Shown: positions 7,905-17,793, counted from the stretch's first letter. The stretch: DNA of 50,875 bases from Gordonia amicalis NBRC 100051 = JCM 11271 (GCF_000332995.1 NZ_BANS01000043.1:1-50875), one strand, 5' to 3'. Numbers and translations: made by a program. The notes: generated by a model not told the origin, from the letters alone.

Positions 7905-9227
7905 GTGGTGTCGAACAGCAACCCGTCGGGCACGGCGCGGGCCACCGACGTGCCCGACGAGCTGCACCGGCGGCTGGGGGTCGCCGACGCGGTGGTGATC
8001 GGGCTGGGGTCGATGATCGGCGCGGGCATCTTCGCCGCCCTGGCTCCGGCGGCCCGCGCGGCGGGGTCGGGGCTGTTGCTGGGCTTGGCGGTCGCGGCGG
8101 TGGTGGCCTACTGCAACGCGACCTCCTCGGCGCGGCTGGCCGCACGATACCCGGCCTCGGGTGGCACCTACGTGTACGGGCGGGAACGGCTCGGCGATTT
8201 CTGGGGATACCTCGCGGGGTGGGGGTTCGTCGTCGGCAAGACCGCCTCCTGCGCGGCGATGGCGCTGACCGTCGGCAGCTACGCCTGGCCCGCGCATTCG
8301 CACGCCGTCGCCGTCGGCGCGGTGGTCGCGCTGACGGCGGTCAACTATGCCGGGGTGCAGAAGACCGCGTGGCTGACTCGCACGATCGTCGCGATCGTGC
8401 TGGCCGTGCTCGCCGCCGTCGCCGTGGCCACCCTCACCTCCGATACCGCGCACGCCACCCGGCTCGACCTCGGAGGCGACGTCACCGCCGCCGGTGTCCT
8501 GCAAGCGGCGGGCCTGCTGTTCTTCGCCTTCGCCGGCTACGCGCGAATCGCCACCCTCGGCGAAGAGGTCCGCGACCCGGCCCGCACCATCCCGCGCGCC
8601 ATTCCCCTCGCACTGGGTATCACGCTGGTCGTCTACACCGTCATCGCCGTCGCGGTGCTGAGCGTGCTCGGCCCGGATACCCTGGCCACGGCCACCGCGC
8701 CGCTGTCGGATGCCGTGCGCGCCGCCGGTTGCGGCTGGCTTTCCCCGGTGGTGCGGGTCGGCGCGGCGGTGGCCGCACTGGGGTCGCTGCTCGCGCTGAT
8801 CCTCGGGGTCTCGCGCACCAGTCTGGCCATGGCGCGCGACCGGCACCTGCCCCACGCCCTGGCCGCGGTCCACCCCCGGTTCAAGGTGCCCCACCGCGCC
8901 GAACTCACCGTCGGCGTGATCGTGGCCGTCCTCGCCGCGACCGTGGACGTGCGCGGTGCGATCGGCTTCTCCTCGTTCGGTGTCCTGGCCTATTACGCGA
9001 TCGCCAACGCCGCCGCCTGGACCCTCACCCCCGCCGAAGGCCGTCCCGCGCGCCCCATCATGGTGGTGGGCCTGGCCGGATGCCTCGTGCTGGCCTTCTC
9101 CCTGCCGCTGTCTTCGGTACTGGCCGGGGCCACGGTCCTGGCGCTCGGCGCCCTCGCCTACCTCACCCGCCGCGCGCTGGCACGCACAGCACCCGTGCCG
9201 GGCGAGGGCAACCACAACAACGATTGA
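7905..9227 (+). CDS. APC-family amino acid/polyamine permease
   Basis: Inner-membrane secondary transporter of the amino acid-polyamine-organocation superfamily. The 440-residue protein has about 12 hydrophobic segments; the first contains the family motif GLGSMIGAGIFAAL, and GEEVRDPARTIPRAI matches the conserved cytoplasmic loop after helix 6. GTG 7905 (or the next GTG, 7908) follows AGGAG. The doxX-like gene follows after 31 bp in the same direction. The substrate cannot be read from the sequence. The palindrome at 7867-7894 implies PadR control. Confidence 0.86.
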   Translation: MVSNSNPSGTARATDVPDELHRRLGVADAVVIGLGSMIGAGIFAALAPAARAAGSGLLLGLAVAAVVAYCNATSSARLAARYPASGGTYVYGRERLGDFWGYLAGWGFVVGKTASCAAMALTVGSYAWPAHSHAVAVGAVVALTAVNYAGVQKTAWLTRTIVAIVLAVLAAVAVATLTSDTAHATRLDLGGDVTAAGVLQAAGLLFFAFAGYARIATLGEEVRDPARTIPRAIPLALGITLVVYTVIAVAVLSVLGPDTLATATAPLSDAVRAAGCGWLSPVVRVGAAVAALGSLLALILGVSRTSLAMARDRHLPHALAAVHPRFKVPHRAELTVGVIVAVLAATVDVRGAIGFSSFGVLAYYAIANAAAWTLTPAEGRPARPIMVVGLAGCLVLAFSLPLSSVLAGATVLALGALAYLTRRALARTAPVPGEGNHNND

Positions 9228-9258
9228 CCCTCGACACATCCGATCAGAGAGGTATCCC

Positions 9259-9750
9259 GTGTCCCCGTTCGACACCTGGCAGGCCCGACTGACCACCACC
9301 ACCGCACCCGCGGCGGTGGTCCTGATCCGCTTCTACGTCGGCGCGGTCTTCCTGTTCGAAGGCATCCAGAAATTCCTCTACCCCGACCAGCTCGGCACCG
9401 GACGCTTCGACAAGGCCGGCATCCCCGCCCCCGATGTCCTCGCACCCTTGGACGGCATCTTCGAAATCGCGTGCGGCGCCCTCATTCTCGTGGGACTGCT
9501 CACCCGCCTGGCCGTGATCCCGATGATCGTCAACATGGCAGGCGCACTACTGATCACGAAACTGCCCATCCTGTGGGGTGATGCGGCGTTGTTCACCGGC
9601 AAGTCCGGGTGGTGGGACTTCGTCCACGAATCCCGCACCGACCTCGCGCAACTGTGCGGCAGCCTGTTCCTGCTCATCGTCGGCGCCGGCGCCTGGTCCC
9701 TCGACGCCCGGCTGCGCCCCGCCACGTCCGCCACCGCGGATTCACGCTGA
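9259..9750 (+). CDS. DoxX-family membrane protein
   Basis: A 163-residue protein with four membrane segments and the DoxX hallmark RFYVGAVFLFEGIQKFLYP near the N-terminus. In M. tuberculosis a DoxX protein works with SseA and SodA in a membrane redox complex, but the family is broad. GTG 9259 is preceded by AGAGAGG; the frame opens far upstream inside the permease gene and that part is not coding. It probably shares a transcript with the APC permease. Its 3' end overlaps the convergent padR by 9 bp. Confidence 0.82.
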   Translation: MSPFDTWQARLTTTTAPAAVVLIRFYVGAVFLFEGIQKFLYPDQLGTGRFDKAGIPAPDVLAPLDGIFEIACGALILVGLLTRLAVIPMIVNMAGALLITKLPILWGDAALFTGKSGWWDFVHESRTDLAQLCGSLFLLIVGAGAWSLDARLRPATSATADSR

Positions 9751-10059
9751 CCGCTCGCCGAGCTCGTCTCCGAGGACCTCTCTCGCCAGCTCCAGCAGGG
9801 CACGGCGGTCCTCGGCCAACGCCGCCCGCCCGGCGTCGGTGGCCCGATACACCCGCCGCGCCCGGCCCTCGACCACCTCCTGCCGCGAGGTCAACAGCCC
9901 GTCGGCCTCGAGCCGATGCAGCGTCGGATACAACGTCCCCGGGCTGATCCGGTACCCGTGGTGGCCGAGCTCCTCGGTCAACCACGCACCGTGCACATCC
10001 TCGAGCGCGGCGTGGTGCAGGATGTGCAACCGCACCGCACCCCGCTGAAACTCCCGCAT
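9742..10059 (-). CDS. PadR-family transcriptional regulator
   Basis: DNA-binding repressor, probably the controller of the transposon cargo. The 105-residue protein is essentially the PadR winged helix: REFQRGAVRLHILHHAA, YRISPGTLYPTLHRLEADGLL and GRARRVYRATDAGRAAL. ATG 10059 has GGAGGG upstream; the frame runs to 10101, but that start would lie in the operator. A half operator (10089-10106) sits about 30 bp upstream, consistent with autoregulation. The convergent doxX overlaps its end. Confidence 0.88.
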   Translation of the reverse strand: MREFQRGAVRLHILHHAALEDVHGAWLTEELGHHGYRISPGTLYPTLHRLEADGLLTSRQEVVEGRARRVYRATDAGRAALAEDRRALLELAREVLGDELGERSA

Positions 10060-10088
10060 GCCACCCTCCACACCAGCAATGACCAAAC

Positions 10089-10106
10089 CGATATCGGACA
10101 ACGATA
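10089..10106. promoter_or_regulatory. putative PadR half-operator upstream of padR
   Basis: CGATATCG-GACAA-CGATA, the core plus right arm of the 28-bp pattern found at 6921-6948 and 7867-7894. The left TATCG arm is missing. Likely an autoregulatory site of lower affinity. Confidence 0.6.
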
Positions 10107-10158
10107 ACAGCCCGTGAACAGTGGCGATCGGTTCCGAACGCCCGGCGCTCGAGACTCA

Positions 10159-13100
10159 TCAGTCGTCATCATCGGGAGCGTCCGGATCCCGCAGTGGCCG
10201 GTGCGCACCACCGAGGTCGGGCAGCAGAAAGGAGTAGTGACCGTCGAGACGGATGTGGCGGCGGACGAACGGCGACAGCCGGGCGGCATCCTCGTCACGC
10301 ACCGGGTAGCCCTGGGCACGCAGCTCATCCAGAGCACGGCTCAGATACACCGAATTCCACAGCACAATGATGTTCAAAACGAGCCCCAGCGCGGACAGCT
10401 GATCTTCCATGCCGTCGAGGTAGGCGCGCACGAGTTCACCCTTGCGGCCGTGGAACACGGTACGGCCCAGGTCGTGGCGTCCTTCCTGAAGGTTGGCCTG
10501 TGCCTTGGCTTCCCGCCGGTAGGGTTCGTCGTCGGCCAGCCGCAGGATATGCAGGGTCTTGAAGATCCGGCCGTAGTGGGCGATGGCCTGGCCGAGATGG
10601 GTGGGATTGCCGTCGCGGGAAATCATGCGCGTGACCTCGTGCGCGGAGACCTCACCACGGTTCATCGACACCGCCACCCGGCACATGTCCTCCCAGTGAG
10701 AGCAAACTTTCTCGATGTCGATCCGCCCTCGTGCGGCCTTGTCCAGGGGCCCGTAGTCGGCGGCCGGGTCGATGCGCCACAACCGCTGGTCGGGCAAGTG
10801 CTTCAGCTGCGGCCGGTACTTGCGGCCCAGCAGATGCAGCAGGCCGAAGACAATGTCGGAATATGATCCGGCGTCGGAAATGATGTCGTCGGGAACCTTG
10901 CTGCCCTCGGGTTGACGCAGGATCACGTCGATGGCGTTGAGCGAGTCGCGCGGCGTGCCCGACACAACCATCGCGTTGAGCCCAGCGGCCTGGTCGTTGA
11001 GCATGTTCAGCCAGGTACTGCCCCGTTTCGGCCCGAAGTACTTTCGGTTGGGTCGGGCGTGGATCGACCGGACAGGTACCACGAACCGCATCCCGTCCAC
11101 GCTGGCGACGCAGCCGCCGCCCCACAGCTGGGCCAACGCCACCTCGGCTTGGGCGTTGACCAGCACCGTGTTCGCCGCGGCCATCGTCTCCGCCCGTAGG
11201 TAGTGCTGGTCGACGTGGCGCAGCCGATCGCGCGTCGGCGCCAGGCGAGGTCACCGGTGTGAGCCCGACATTCATAGCCTGGGCGCACAGGAGTGCGGCC
11301 ACCGACACACCCAAGTCCGCGACGCGGGCCTTGGTGCCGGCGACGTGGGTGAACGACTCCCCGAATTCCGGATACCAGCTCATCACCTCCAGGACCATCT
11401 CCGGCAGGTCCACACGCGGGATCATCGCCGCGGTGCGGCGGCGCAGATCGACCAGGCTCGGCGGGTCCGGCACCGCGTTCAACGCCGCCACGTGCAGTTT
11501 CCCGTCCTCGTCCACCGTCGCCGGAGTGTCGGCACCCAACCGTGCGGCCAGCTCCCGGTAGGTGGCGTCGAGGCTTTCGCCCAGCTCGCCCAGCATCGAG
11601 CGCGGATTGTCCGGCAGGCCGAGGACGTTCATGCCGCTGTCGCGGGCGGATTCCCACGCCATGCCCGACAACAGGTGCGCACGCGGGTCACGCCATTTGG
11701 AGGAGTTCTCGGCGAAGATGTTGCGGTGCTTGAGATGCCCGTGGAACTGCTCGAGCACACACAGGGTGTAGGCGGCCCGGTCCACGGTCTGTTCCGGCCG
11801 CTCGGGCGGGTAGACCAGGCGCTGCCAGCCGCCCCCGACCAGGTCGTGATCGACACGGCGGGCATCAAGCCAGCGGGCCGGTAACCCGCCGCGACCAGTG
11901 CGTTGCGGAGAGATCAGATCCGCCAGCGCGGCAACGGCTTTCAACACCGGCGCGGCATCGGCGGTGGCACCGAAATCGATGTTGCGCATCATCGCGGGCA
12001 GGAACGCCCGCACCGTGGCGTACCGGTTCGCCAGCTCCTCGAGCCGCTGCGAGTCGCACTCCGGATCCGCCTGCGGCACCAGCTCATCGATCGCCGCGAG
12101 CGCCGCACGCAGCTCCGCCTTGGACACGGTATTCTCGATCAGATCCCACACCAGCTCCAGCGACAAGCCCGGCTCGTTTTCGCTCATCTCCAGCAGCACC
12201 CGCACCGCCTGGGCCAGCTTGCCGGCGTTGCGGCTCACCCGCGGGTAGCGCTTCAGCTTCTCGTCCTTGGACTGGCGTTCGGCCTTGGCCATCAAGTCGG
12301 TGACCATCAGCAGGTCGAACAGCTCCAGCACGTCATCGATGGCTTTGGCGCGCAAGGTGAACACCGTCGCGCACAGCAACGCCAGTAACCGCTCCCGCTG
12401 GGATTTCAGCCGCCGCAGGTGCGCGGTCTTGCCGGTCAGGCCGTGCGCGGCCAAGGCGATCAACCGGCGCGCCGGCACCGCCGCGATATCCACCGAGGCC
12501 GGGATCACCGCGTTCACGTCACGCACCCGGGCAAGAGCGTTCTTCATGCCCGTCGACGAAGGGGTGAACGCGCCCTTACGCAGCCGCTCCAGCTCGACAT
12601 ACCTGCGGCGGTTCCCCTCCTGGGTGTCCAGCAGCCCCAGCAGCTGCCCAGCCTCCCTGCCCGACATCTGGCTGGCCAGCTGCGCCCACAGGCGCCGGTC
12701 AGCATCCTGCTTGCCGTCGGTGACCAGCCGCTCCAGGGTCGTGACACCAGGCAGTAGAGCGTTGCGTTTGCGCAACCAGTCCACCGCGCCCGCAAGCAGG
12801 GCCTTCGGGCCGTCGCCGGTCATCCACGCCTGATCCGCGATCCACGTCAGCAGCTCGGCCTCGACCTGCGCGTACGAGACCAGCCCCTCCCTGCGCTGGA
12901 TCTCCCACGCGTGTTCGAACCGGGTCTTCTCCCGGTCGGTGTAGGACTTCACACACGACGGATCCGCGATCTCCAACTGCTCAGCCAGGTAATCGACCTC
13001 GCCCGGAACATCGAGCGGATCGGGCAAAAACATCCCCAAGTACCGAACAGTCACCAGCTGAAGCGCGAAACCGAGCCGATTCGAATCCCGCCGCCGGCCC

Positions 13101-13246
13101 GCGATCAGACGACGATCCTCGTCATCGAGGTAGAAGAACCGCTCCAGCTCGCCCCTCGACAGCACACCGAACTGGCCGTACCCGGCCCCGCCCTCATCAC
13201 GCACAACCCGACATGCAACCACCACACGCCCGCCAACACCCACCAA
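10159..13246 (-). pseudogene. tnpA: Tn3-family transposase TnpA, apparently frameshifted
   Basis: DDE transposase that makes cointegrates from the 38-bp repeats. The N-terminal part (13246 to about 11240) has the DUF4158-like start ELERFFYLDDEDRRLI and runs to AMNVGLTPVTSPGA. The C-terminal part resumes in another frame at TRDRLRHVDQHYLRAE and holds the catalytic region: DGMRFVVP, SDAGSYSDIVFG and LQEGRHDLGR. Together the parts cover about 1,030 residues, the normal TnpA length. The frames switch near 11234-11241, where two to three codons seem altered. Programmed frameshifting is not known for this family, so this is either a disabling mutation or a sequence error. The start may be a GTG slightly inside 13246. 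Confidence 0.88.
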
Positions 13247-13292
13247 TCCGGCGAATCAACCGCCATAGCAACGGGTTTCGCCACCGGCACTC

Positions 13293-13330
13293 GCTAACGC
13301 CAGTCTTCGCTCAACTGGACCCCACATGCC
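13293..13330 (-). repeat. right terminal inverted repeat (38 bp)
   Basis: Perfect inverted copy of 4051-4088, with identity extending inward to 13287. It lies about 40 bp upstream of the transposase start, so the tnpA promoter probably overlaps the repeat. Confidence 0.92.
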
Positions 13331-13335
13331 GTGCC
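13331..13335. repeat. target-site duplication, right copy (GTGCC)
   Basis: Second copy of the GTGCC found at 4046-4050, directly outside the right repeat. It forms the Val-Pro codons at the junction of the acyltransferase 3' fragment. Confidence 0.92.
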
Positions 13336-14398
13336 CGTCGACCACGGCGATCTCGACGCCGAGCGTCTCTGCACTCTCGTCCAGGACGAGACGGCCGGTC
13401 CGTTCAACTGGGACTGCTTCACCTTCGGTGCGATCGAATGGGATGGCGGTTTCACGGTCTACGCCGCCGTCGACCACCTCAACACCGACGGCATCTCCCA
13501 GGCGTCCACCTGCCTGGAGCTCATGACGCTCTACATGAACGCCGCGTTCGGCGCCGGGGCCGAACTCCCCTCCGTGGGAAGCTACATCGACTATTGCGCA
13601 CGTGAACGCGCCATCTCCCGGCAGCTCACCCGGCGCTCGCCCCACGTCGAAAGGTGGATCGAGCTGGTCCGGGCCAACGAGGGCCGGTTGCCCAGCTTCC
13701 CGCTCCCCCTCGGCACCGGCGACGAAGGCTACACGCGGAGTGCGCTTCTCAACGCGACGGTGTTCGACGAGGCTGCCGCCCAGCGCTTCGAGGACGTCTG
13801 CCGCGAACTGGGTTCCAACGTGATCTCCGGGGTCATGGCCACCGCCGCCTTGGTCTACGCCGAATTCACCGGCAAGAACGAGTATTTCGGCATGACACCG
13901 AAGAGCACCAGGTCCGGCGCCGAGGAGATGAACTCGGTGGGCTGGTTCACCAGCCTCATCCCGGTACCACTGACGGTCGACGACACGACGACGTTCCGCA
14001 GCCTCGCACCGCAGGCGGCACGCAGCTACGCCGCCGGAAAAGAGCTAACCGACATCTCCTTCCACCGGGTGCTGGAGCTGGCCGAACCCCGGGACGGGCT
14101 CGATGTCGTGCCCGGCTGGTCGGTGCCGATGATCTCCTACATCGACGTTCGCAAGCTGCCGGGTGTAGAGATCTTCGAGGCCGGAAACGGTTGCCTGTTC
14201 GGCAACCGCGGTAGCAGCGAAGAGGTCTACATGTGGGTGAACCGCTTCCCCACCACGACCTCGATCACCTTCCTGTACCCGAACACCGACATCGCGCGGG
14301 AATCGGTGCAGCGCTACGTCGAACGCTTCGTCGAGGTCATCAGCACGGCGGCCGAGCAGGGTGACTATCGAGCCTCCTTGCCCGCACTCACCTCGTGA
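13331..14398 (+). pseudogene. PapA-like acyltransferase, 3' fragment
   Basis: Continuation of the gene interrupted at 4050. The frame is the same after removal of the transposon. It holds the catalytic HxxxDG-type motif as DHLNTDGISQ and the C-terminal half of the condensation fold (GMTPKSTRSGAEEMNSVGWF, then WSVPMISYID). The TGA overlaps the GTG of the MFS gene (14395-14398), so the two formed one operon, presumably lipid acylation plus export. Without its N-terminal half the fragment should be inactive. Confidence 0.88.
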
Positions 14399-16124
14399 CC
14401 GCAGGCCCGGCGTGGCTGGCCCTTGCCGGGTGTCTGCTGGGCGTGTTCATGCAGATGCTGGACACGACGATCGTCAACATCGCGCTCCCCGACCTGACGG
14501 TCGACCTCGGGGCGTCGACCTCGCAGCAACTTCTCGTGCTGACGGTCTACACGTTGTCGTTCGCGTGCACGCTGCTCACCGCGGCGACCCTCCGCGGACG
14601 GTACGGGCGTCGGCGCTTGTTCCTGATCGCGATGATCGCCTTCACCGTCACCTCGATGTTGTGCGGCATGGCAACGGCTCCGGTGATGCTCATCGTGTTC
14701 CGCGGTGCGCAGGGCATCAGCGCGGCGCTGATGTCCGCACAGACACTGGCCTTGATCGCCGCCCTGTTCACCAGGGAACGCCACGGGCTGGTCTTCGGGA
14801 TCTACGGCGCCGTGGCGGGTCTCGCCGCGATCCTGGGTCCCGTCGTCGGTGGACTGCTCGTGCACGCCGACGTCGCCGGATGGGGTTGGCGCACCACCTT
14901 CTTCGTCAACCTGCCGCTCGGGGTCGTCGCCTGCGTGCTGGCGTGGCGTCGACTCCCCGCCGACGTCGACCCCGATCCCGACCGGCCCGACATCGTCGGG
15001 ATGACGCTCTCGGCAACCGCGCTGCTCCTGCTGTTGTACCGACTCGCCGTGGGGCGGGAACAACAGTGGCCGGCACTCCTCTGGGTCATGCTCGGCGCCG
15101 CCGTGGTCCTGTCGGTCGCCTTCGTGTGGCAGCAGAAACGGCTCGCGGCCCGGGGCGGAACACCGTTGCTGCGCATCGATCTCTTCTCTTCCCGCCGGTT
15201 CGCGGTCGGACTGGGCATGTCGCTGCTGTTCTTCAGCGTCTTCGCGGGCTTCTTCTTCACCGTGTCGATCACGGCGCAGTTCGGTCTCGGGTACTCGGCG
15301 CTGGAGACCGGACTGCTCGCTCTGCCGTTCGCCTGTGGGGCGGCCGTGGGATCGGTCGCCTCGCCGTGGGCCGTCGCCCACCTGAGCGCGCCACGGGTTC
15401 TGCTCGGCGGTGTTCTCACCGTCGGGGTGGCGTTCGCCTGGATCGCGCTGGTCCTCGACCCGGCGTCGGAAATCCTTCCGGTGACGGCGATCCTGGCTCC
15501 CCTGGTCCTCGGTGGTGTCGGTACAGGATTGTTCGTCGCCCCCCCCTGCAGGCGGTCATCCTCTCCGACACCTCGGCGGAGACGGTCGGGTCGGCCAGCG
15601 GCACGATCCCGACGGTGCAACAGATCGGCGCATCGATCGGACTGGCGCTCGTGACGATGTTCTTCTTCGGACAGGTGGCCGGGCAGACCGGCACGAGCGT
15701 GCCCGCCGTGCACGCGGAACTCGCCGTCGCACTGGAGGATTCGCCGGTCGATCCGATGTTCCGGCCGGCGGTGGCCGACCGGTTCACCTGGTGCGCGACA
15801 CGACAGCTCACCTCGCCACATCCGGAACGACCTGCCACCGGATGTGCGGGCACCCCGGCGAACAGCACGGTCGCGGCGATCGCCGGCGAGGCGCAGCCCT
15901 GGACGCAGAGTGCGGCACGCGCGGTCACCGCACGCACCTTCCTGGGTGCATTCCGCATGACGCTGTGGGTTCTGGCCGCACTCGCGATCGGTGTCGGCTG
16001 CCTGACGCTGGTGCTGCGGCGAAACGACAACCGCCCCGCCTCCACGATGGGAGACGGGGCGGTCGAGTCGTCGTCCGGGGAGGCCCGGGAAACGATCAGG
16101 CCTGGCCGACCTCGAAGCGGGTGA
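14395..16124 (+). pseudogene. DHA2-type MFS drug/lipid exporter, frameshifted at a C8 run
   Basis: Major-facilitator exporter of the 14-helix EmrB/QacA type. The N-terminal frame runs from GTG 14395 and carries LDTTIVNIALPDL in helix 1, RGRYGRRRLF in the first loop and GPVVGGLL (motif C) in helix 5. It reads correctly to GTGLFVAP near 15540. There a run of eight C (15539-15546) shifts it; the rest of the protein (LQAVILSDTSAETVGSASG to the end) continues in another frame up to 16124. One added C, or two removed, would restore it. The gene is coupled to the PapA-like gene. Either a decayed exporter or a homopolymer error. Confidence 0.8.
16030..16063. terminator. stem-loop between convergent MFS gene and tsf
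   Basis: A 14-bp GC-rich stem with one mismatch (16030-16043 with 16050-16063) and a 6-nt loop, 32 nt beyond the tsf stop and inside the 3' end of the MFS frame. There is no T-tract, as is common in actinobacterial terminators. It could serve both transcripts. Confidence 0.55.
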
Positions 16125-16920
16125 AGCCCTTGACGGTCACGCCGGCCTCGTCGAGCAGGGCCTTGACGGTCTTCTTCGAGTCCTGGACGGACGGCTGGTC
16201 GAGCAGCACGACGTCCTTGTAGAAGCCGTTGACGCGACCCTCCACGATCTTGGGCAGAGCCTGCTCCGGCTTGCCCTCCTCCTTGGCGGTCTGCTCGGCG
16301 ATGCGACGCTCGTTCTCGACGACGTCCGCGGGGACCTCGTCGCGGGTTGCGTAGCGCGCCTTGAGAGCTGCGACCTGCATGGCGGCGCCGCGGGCGGCCT
16401 CATCGGCACCCTCGCCCTCACCGGAGTAGGACACCAGCACGCCGACGGCGGGCGGGAGATCCGAAGCACGCTTGTGCAGGTACACGGCGACCGGGCCGTC
16501 GTAGTAGACGACGCGACGGAGCTCGAGCTTCTCGCCGATCTTGGCGGAGAGGGCAGCGATGGCCTCGTCGACGGTGCCGCTGCCGAGAGCAGCCTTCTTC
16601 AGCTCCTCGACGTCGTTGGTCTTGGCCTCGGCGGCCGCGGCCACGATGTCATCGGCGAGCTTCTGGAATTCGTCGTTCTTGGCGACGAAGTCGGTCTCGG
16701 AGTTGATCTCGATCATGGCGCCGCCCTTGGCGGCGACCAGGCCCTCGGCGGTGGAGCGCTCAGCGCGCTTGCCCACGTCCTTGGCACCCTTGATGCGCAG
16801 CTCCTCGACGGCCTTGTCGAAATCACCGTCGTTGTTGGCCAGCGCGTTCTTGCAGTCCAGCATTCCAGAGCCGGTGAGTTCGCGAAGACGCTTCACATCG
16901 GCTGCGGTGTAGTTCGCCAT
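16096..16920 (-). CDS. tsf: elongation factor Ts
   Basis: Nucleotide exchange factor for EF-Tu. The 274-residue protein begins [20 protein letters not shown], with the conserved LDCKNAL and [13 protein letters not shown] stretches in the N-terminal domain and [12 protein letters not shown] at the start of the core. It lies 54 bp downstream of rpsB, the near-universal rpsB-tsf operon. A GGAGG precedes the ATG. Its 3' end overlaps the tail of the convergent MFS frame by 29 bp. Confidence 0.97.
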   Translation of the reverse strand: MANYTAADVKRLRELTGSGMLDCKNALANNDGDFDKAVEELRIKGAKDVGKRAERSTAEGLVAAKGGAMIEINSETDFVAKNDEFQKLADDIVAAAAEAKTNDVEELKKAALGSGTVDEAIAALSAKIGEKLELRRVVYYDGPVAVYLHKRASDLPPAVGVLVSYSGEGEGADEAARGAAMQVAALKARYATRDEVPADVVENERRIAEQTAKEEGKPEQALPKIVEGRVNGFYKDVVLLDQPSVQDSKKTVKALLDEAGVTVKGFTRFEVGQA

Positions 16921-16974
16921 CGTTGGCGAGCCTCCTTCGAAAGAGTGTGGTGGGACCGAATTGCTGCGGCGGTG

Positions 16975-17793
16975 TTACTGAGCAGCCGGGGCGTCGGTGG
17001 CTGCCTCGCCACCGGCGGGAGCTGCGGCCTGGGTCAGCAGCTCCTGCTCCCACTCGGCGAGCGGCTCGCTGCCGGCTTCCGGCTTGGCGTCGCCACCGGC
17101 GGCACCGGCGCGGGCCTGGAGACCCTCGGCGACGGCCGAGGCCACGACGCGGGTGAGCAGGGCGGCGCTGCGGATGGCATCGTCGTTGCCCGGGATCGGG
17201 TAGTCGACCAGGTCGGGGTCGCAGTTGGTGTCCAGGATCGCGATGACCGGGATGTTCAGCTTGCGAGCCTCACCGACGGCGATGTGCTCCTTGTTGGTGT
17301 CGACGACCCACACGGCCGAGGGAACCTTGGCCATGTCGCGGATGCCGCCGAGCGTGCGCTCGAGCTTGTTCTTCTCGCGGGTCAGCATCAAGATTTCCTT
17401 CTTGGTGCGACCCTCGAAGCCACCGGTCTGCTCCATGGTCTCCAGCTCCTTCATGCGCTGGAGACGCTTGTGCACGGTGTTGAAGTTGGTGAGCATGCCA
17501 CCGAGCCAACGCTGGTTCACGTACGGCATGCCGACGCGGGTTGCCTCAGCGGCGATCGACTCCTGAGCCTGCTTCTTGGTGCCGACGAACAGGATGGTGC
17601 CGCCGTGGGCGACGGTCTCCTTGACGAACTCGTAGGCCTTGTCGATGTAGGTCAGCGTCTGCTGCAGGTCGATGATGTAGATGCCGTTGCGGTCGGTGAA
17701 GATGAATCGCTTCATCTTGGGGTTCCAACGGCGGGTCTGGTGCCCGAAGTGTGCGCCGCTGTCAAGCAGCTGCTTCATGGTCACGACAGCCAT
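16975..17793 (-). CDS. rpsB: 30S ribosomal protein S2
   Basis: Component of the 30S subunit. The 272-residue protein starts [20 protein letters not shown] and contains [11 protein letters not shown], the [13 protein letters not shown] motif and [19 protein letters not shown]. The last roughly 45 residues form an Ala/Gly/Pro/Glu-rich tail common in actinobacterial S2. The ATG follows AAAGGACAT. First gene of rpsB-tsf, divergent from the M23 peptidase gene. Confidence 0.97.
   Translation of the reverse strand: MAVVTMKQLLDSGAHFGHQTRRWNPKMKRFIFTDRNGIYIIDLQQTLTYIDKAYEFVKETVAHGGTILFVGTKKQAQESIAAEATRVGMPYVNQRWLGGMLTNFNTVHKRLQRMKELETMEQTGGFEGRTKKEILMLTREKNKLERTLGGIRDMAKVPSAVWVVDTNKEHIAVGEARKLNIPVIAILDTNCDPDLVDYPIPGNDDAIRSAALLTRVVASAVAEGLQARAGAAGGDAKPEAGSEPLAEWEQELLTQAAAPAGGEAATDAPAAQ

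Larger units (their letters stand above)
4051..13330. mobile_element. Tn3-family transposon, 9280 bp, with TnpI-type recombinase and exporter/envelope cargo
   Basis: Bounded by 38-bp inverted repeats whose perfect identity runs to 44 bp, and by a GTGCC duplication. The leftward tnpA lies at the right end. A tyrosine recombinase with its site lies at the left end. The cargo between them is fetB-like, fetA-like, a Tat-lipoprotein-like peptide, PAP2, APC permease, doxX and padR. The recombinase at the end opposite the transposase resembles Tn4651-type or TnpI-type layouts rather than the serine-resolvase tnpA-tnpR layout. The element interrupts the PapA-like gene in line with its frame. tnpA has an apparent frameshift, so autonomy is doubtful unless that is a sequence error. 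Confidence 0.93.

Noticed and set aside
11230..11245. Programmed ribosomal frameshift in the Tn3 transposase
   Set aside because: Programmed frameshifting belongs to IS3/IS1-type elements, not Tn3; there is no slippery heptamer and residues are missing at the join.
4058..13323. Transposon borders at GGGG, the usual Tn3 tip
   Set aside because: This placement gives non-matching flanks (CATGT/ACATG); only the borders at 4051 and 13330 give a 5-bp direct duplication and a 38-bp repeat.
14365..15381. Long minus-strand ORF opposite the MFS exporter
   Set aside because: It is an antisense shadow of a high-GC gene; composition (Gln/Arg/Glu/Asp-rich) is typical of wrong-frame translation.
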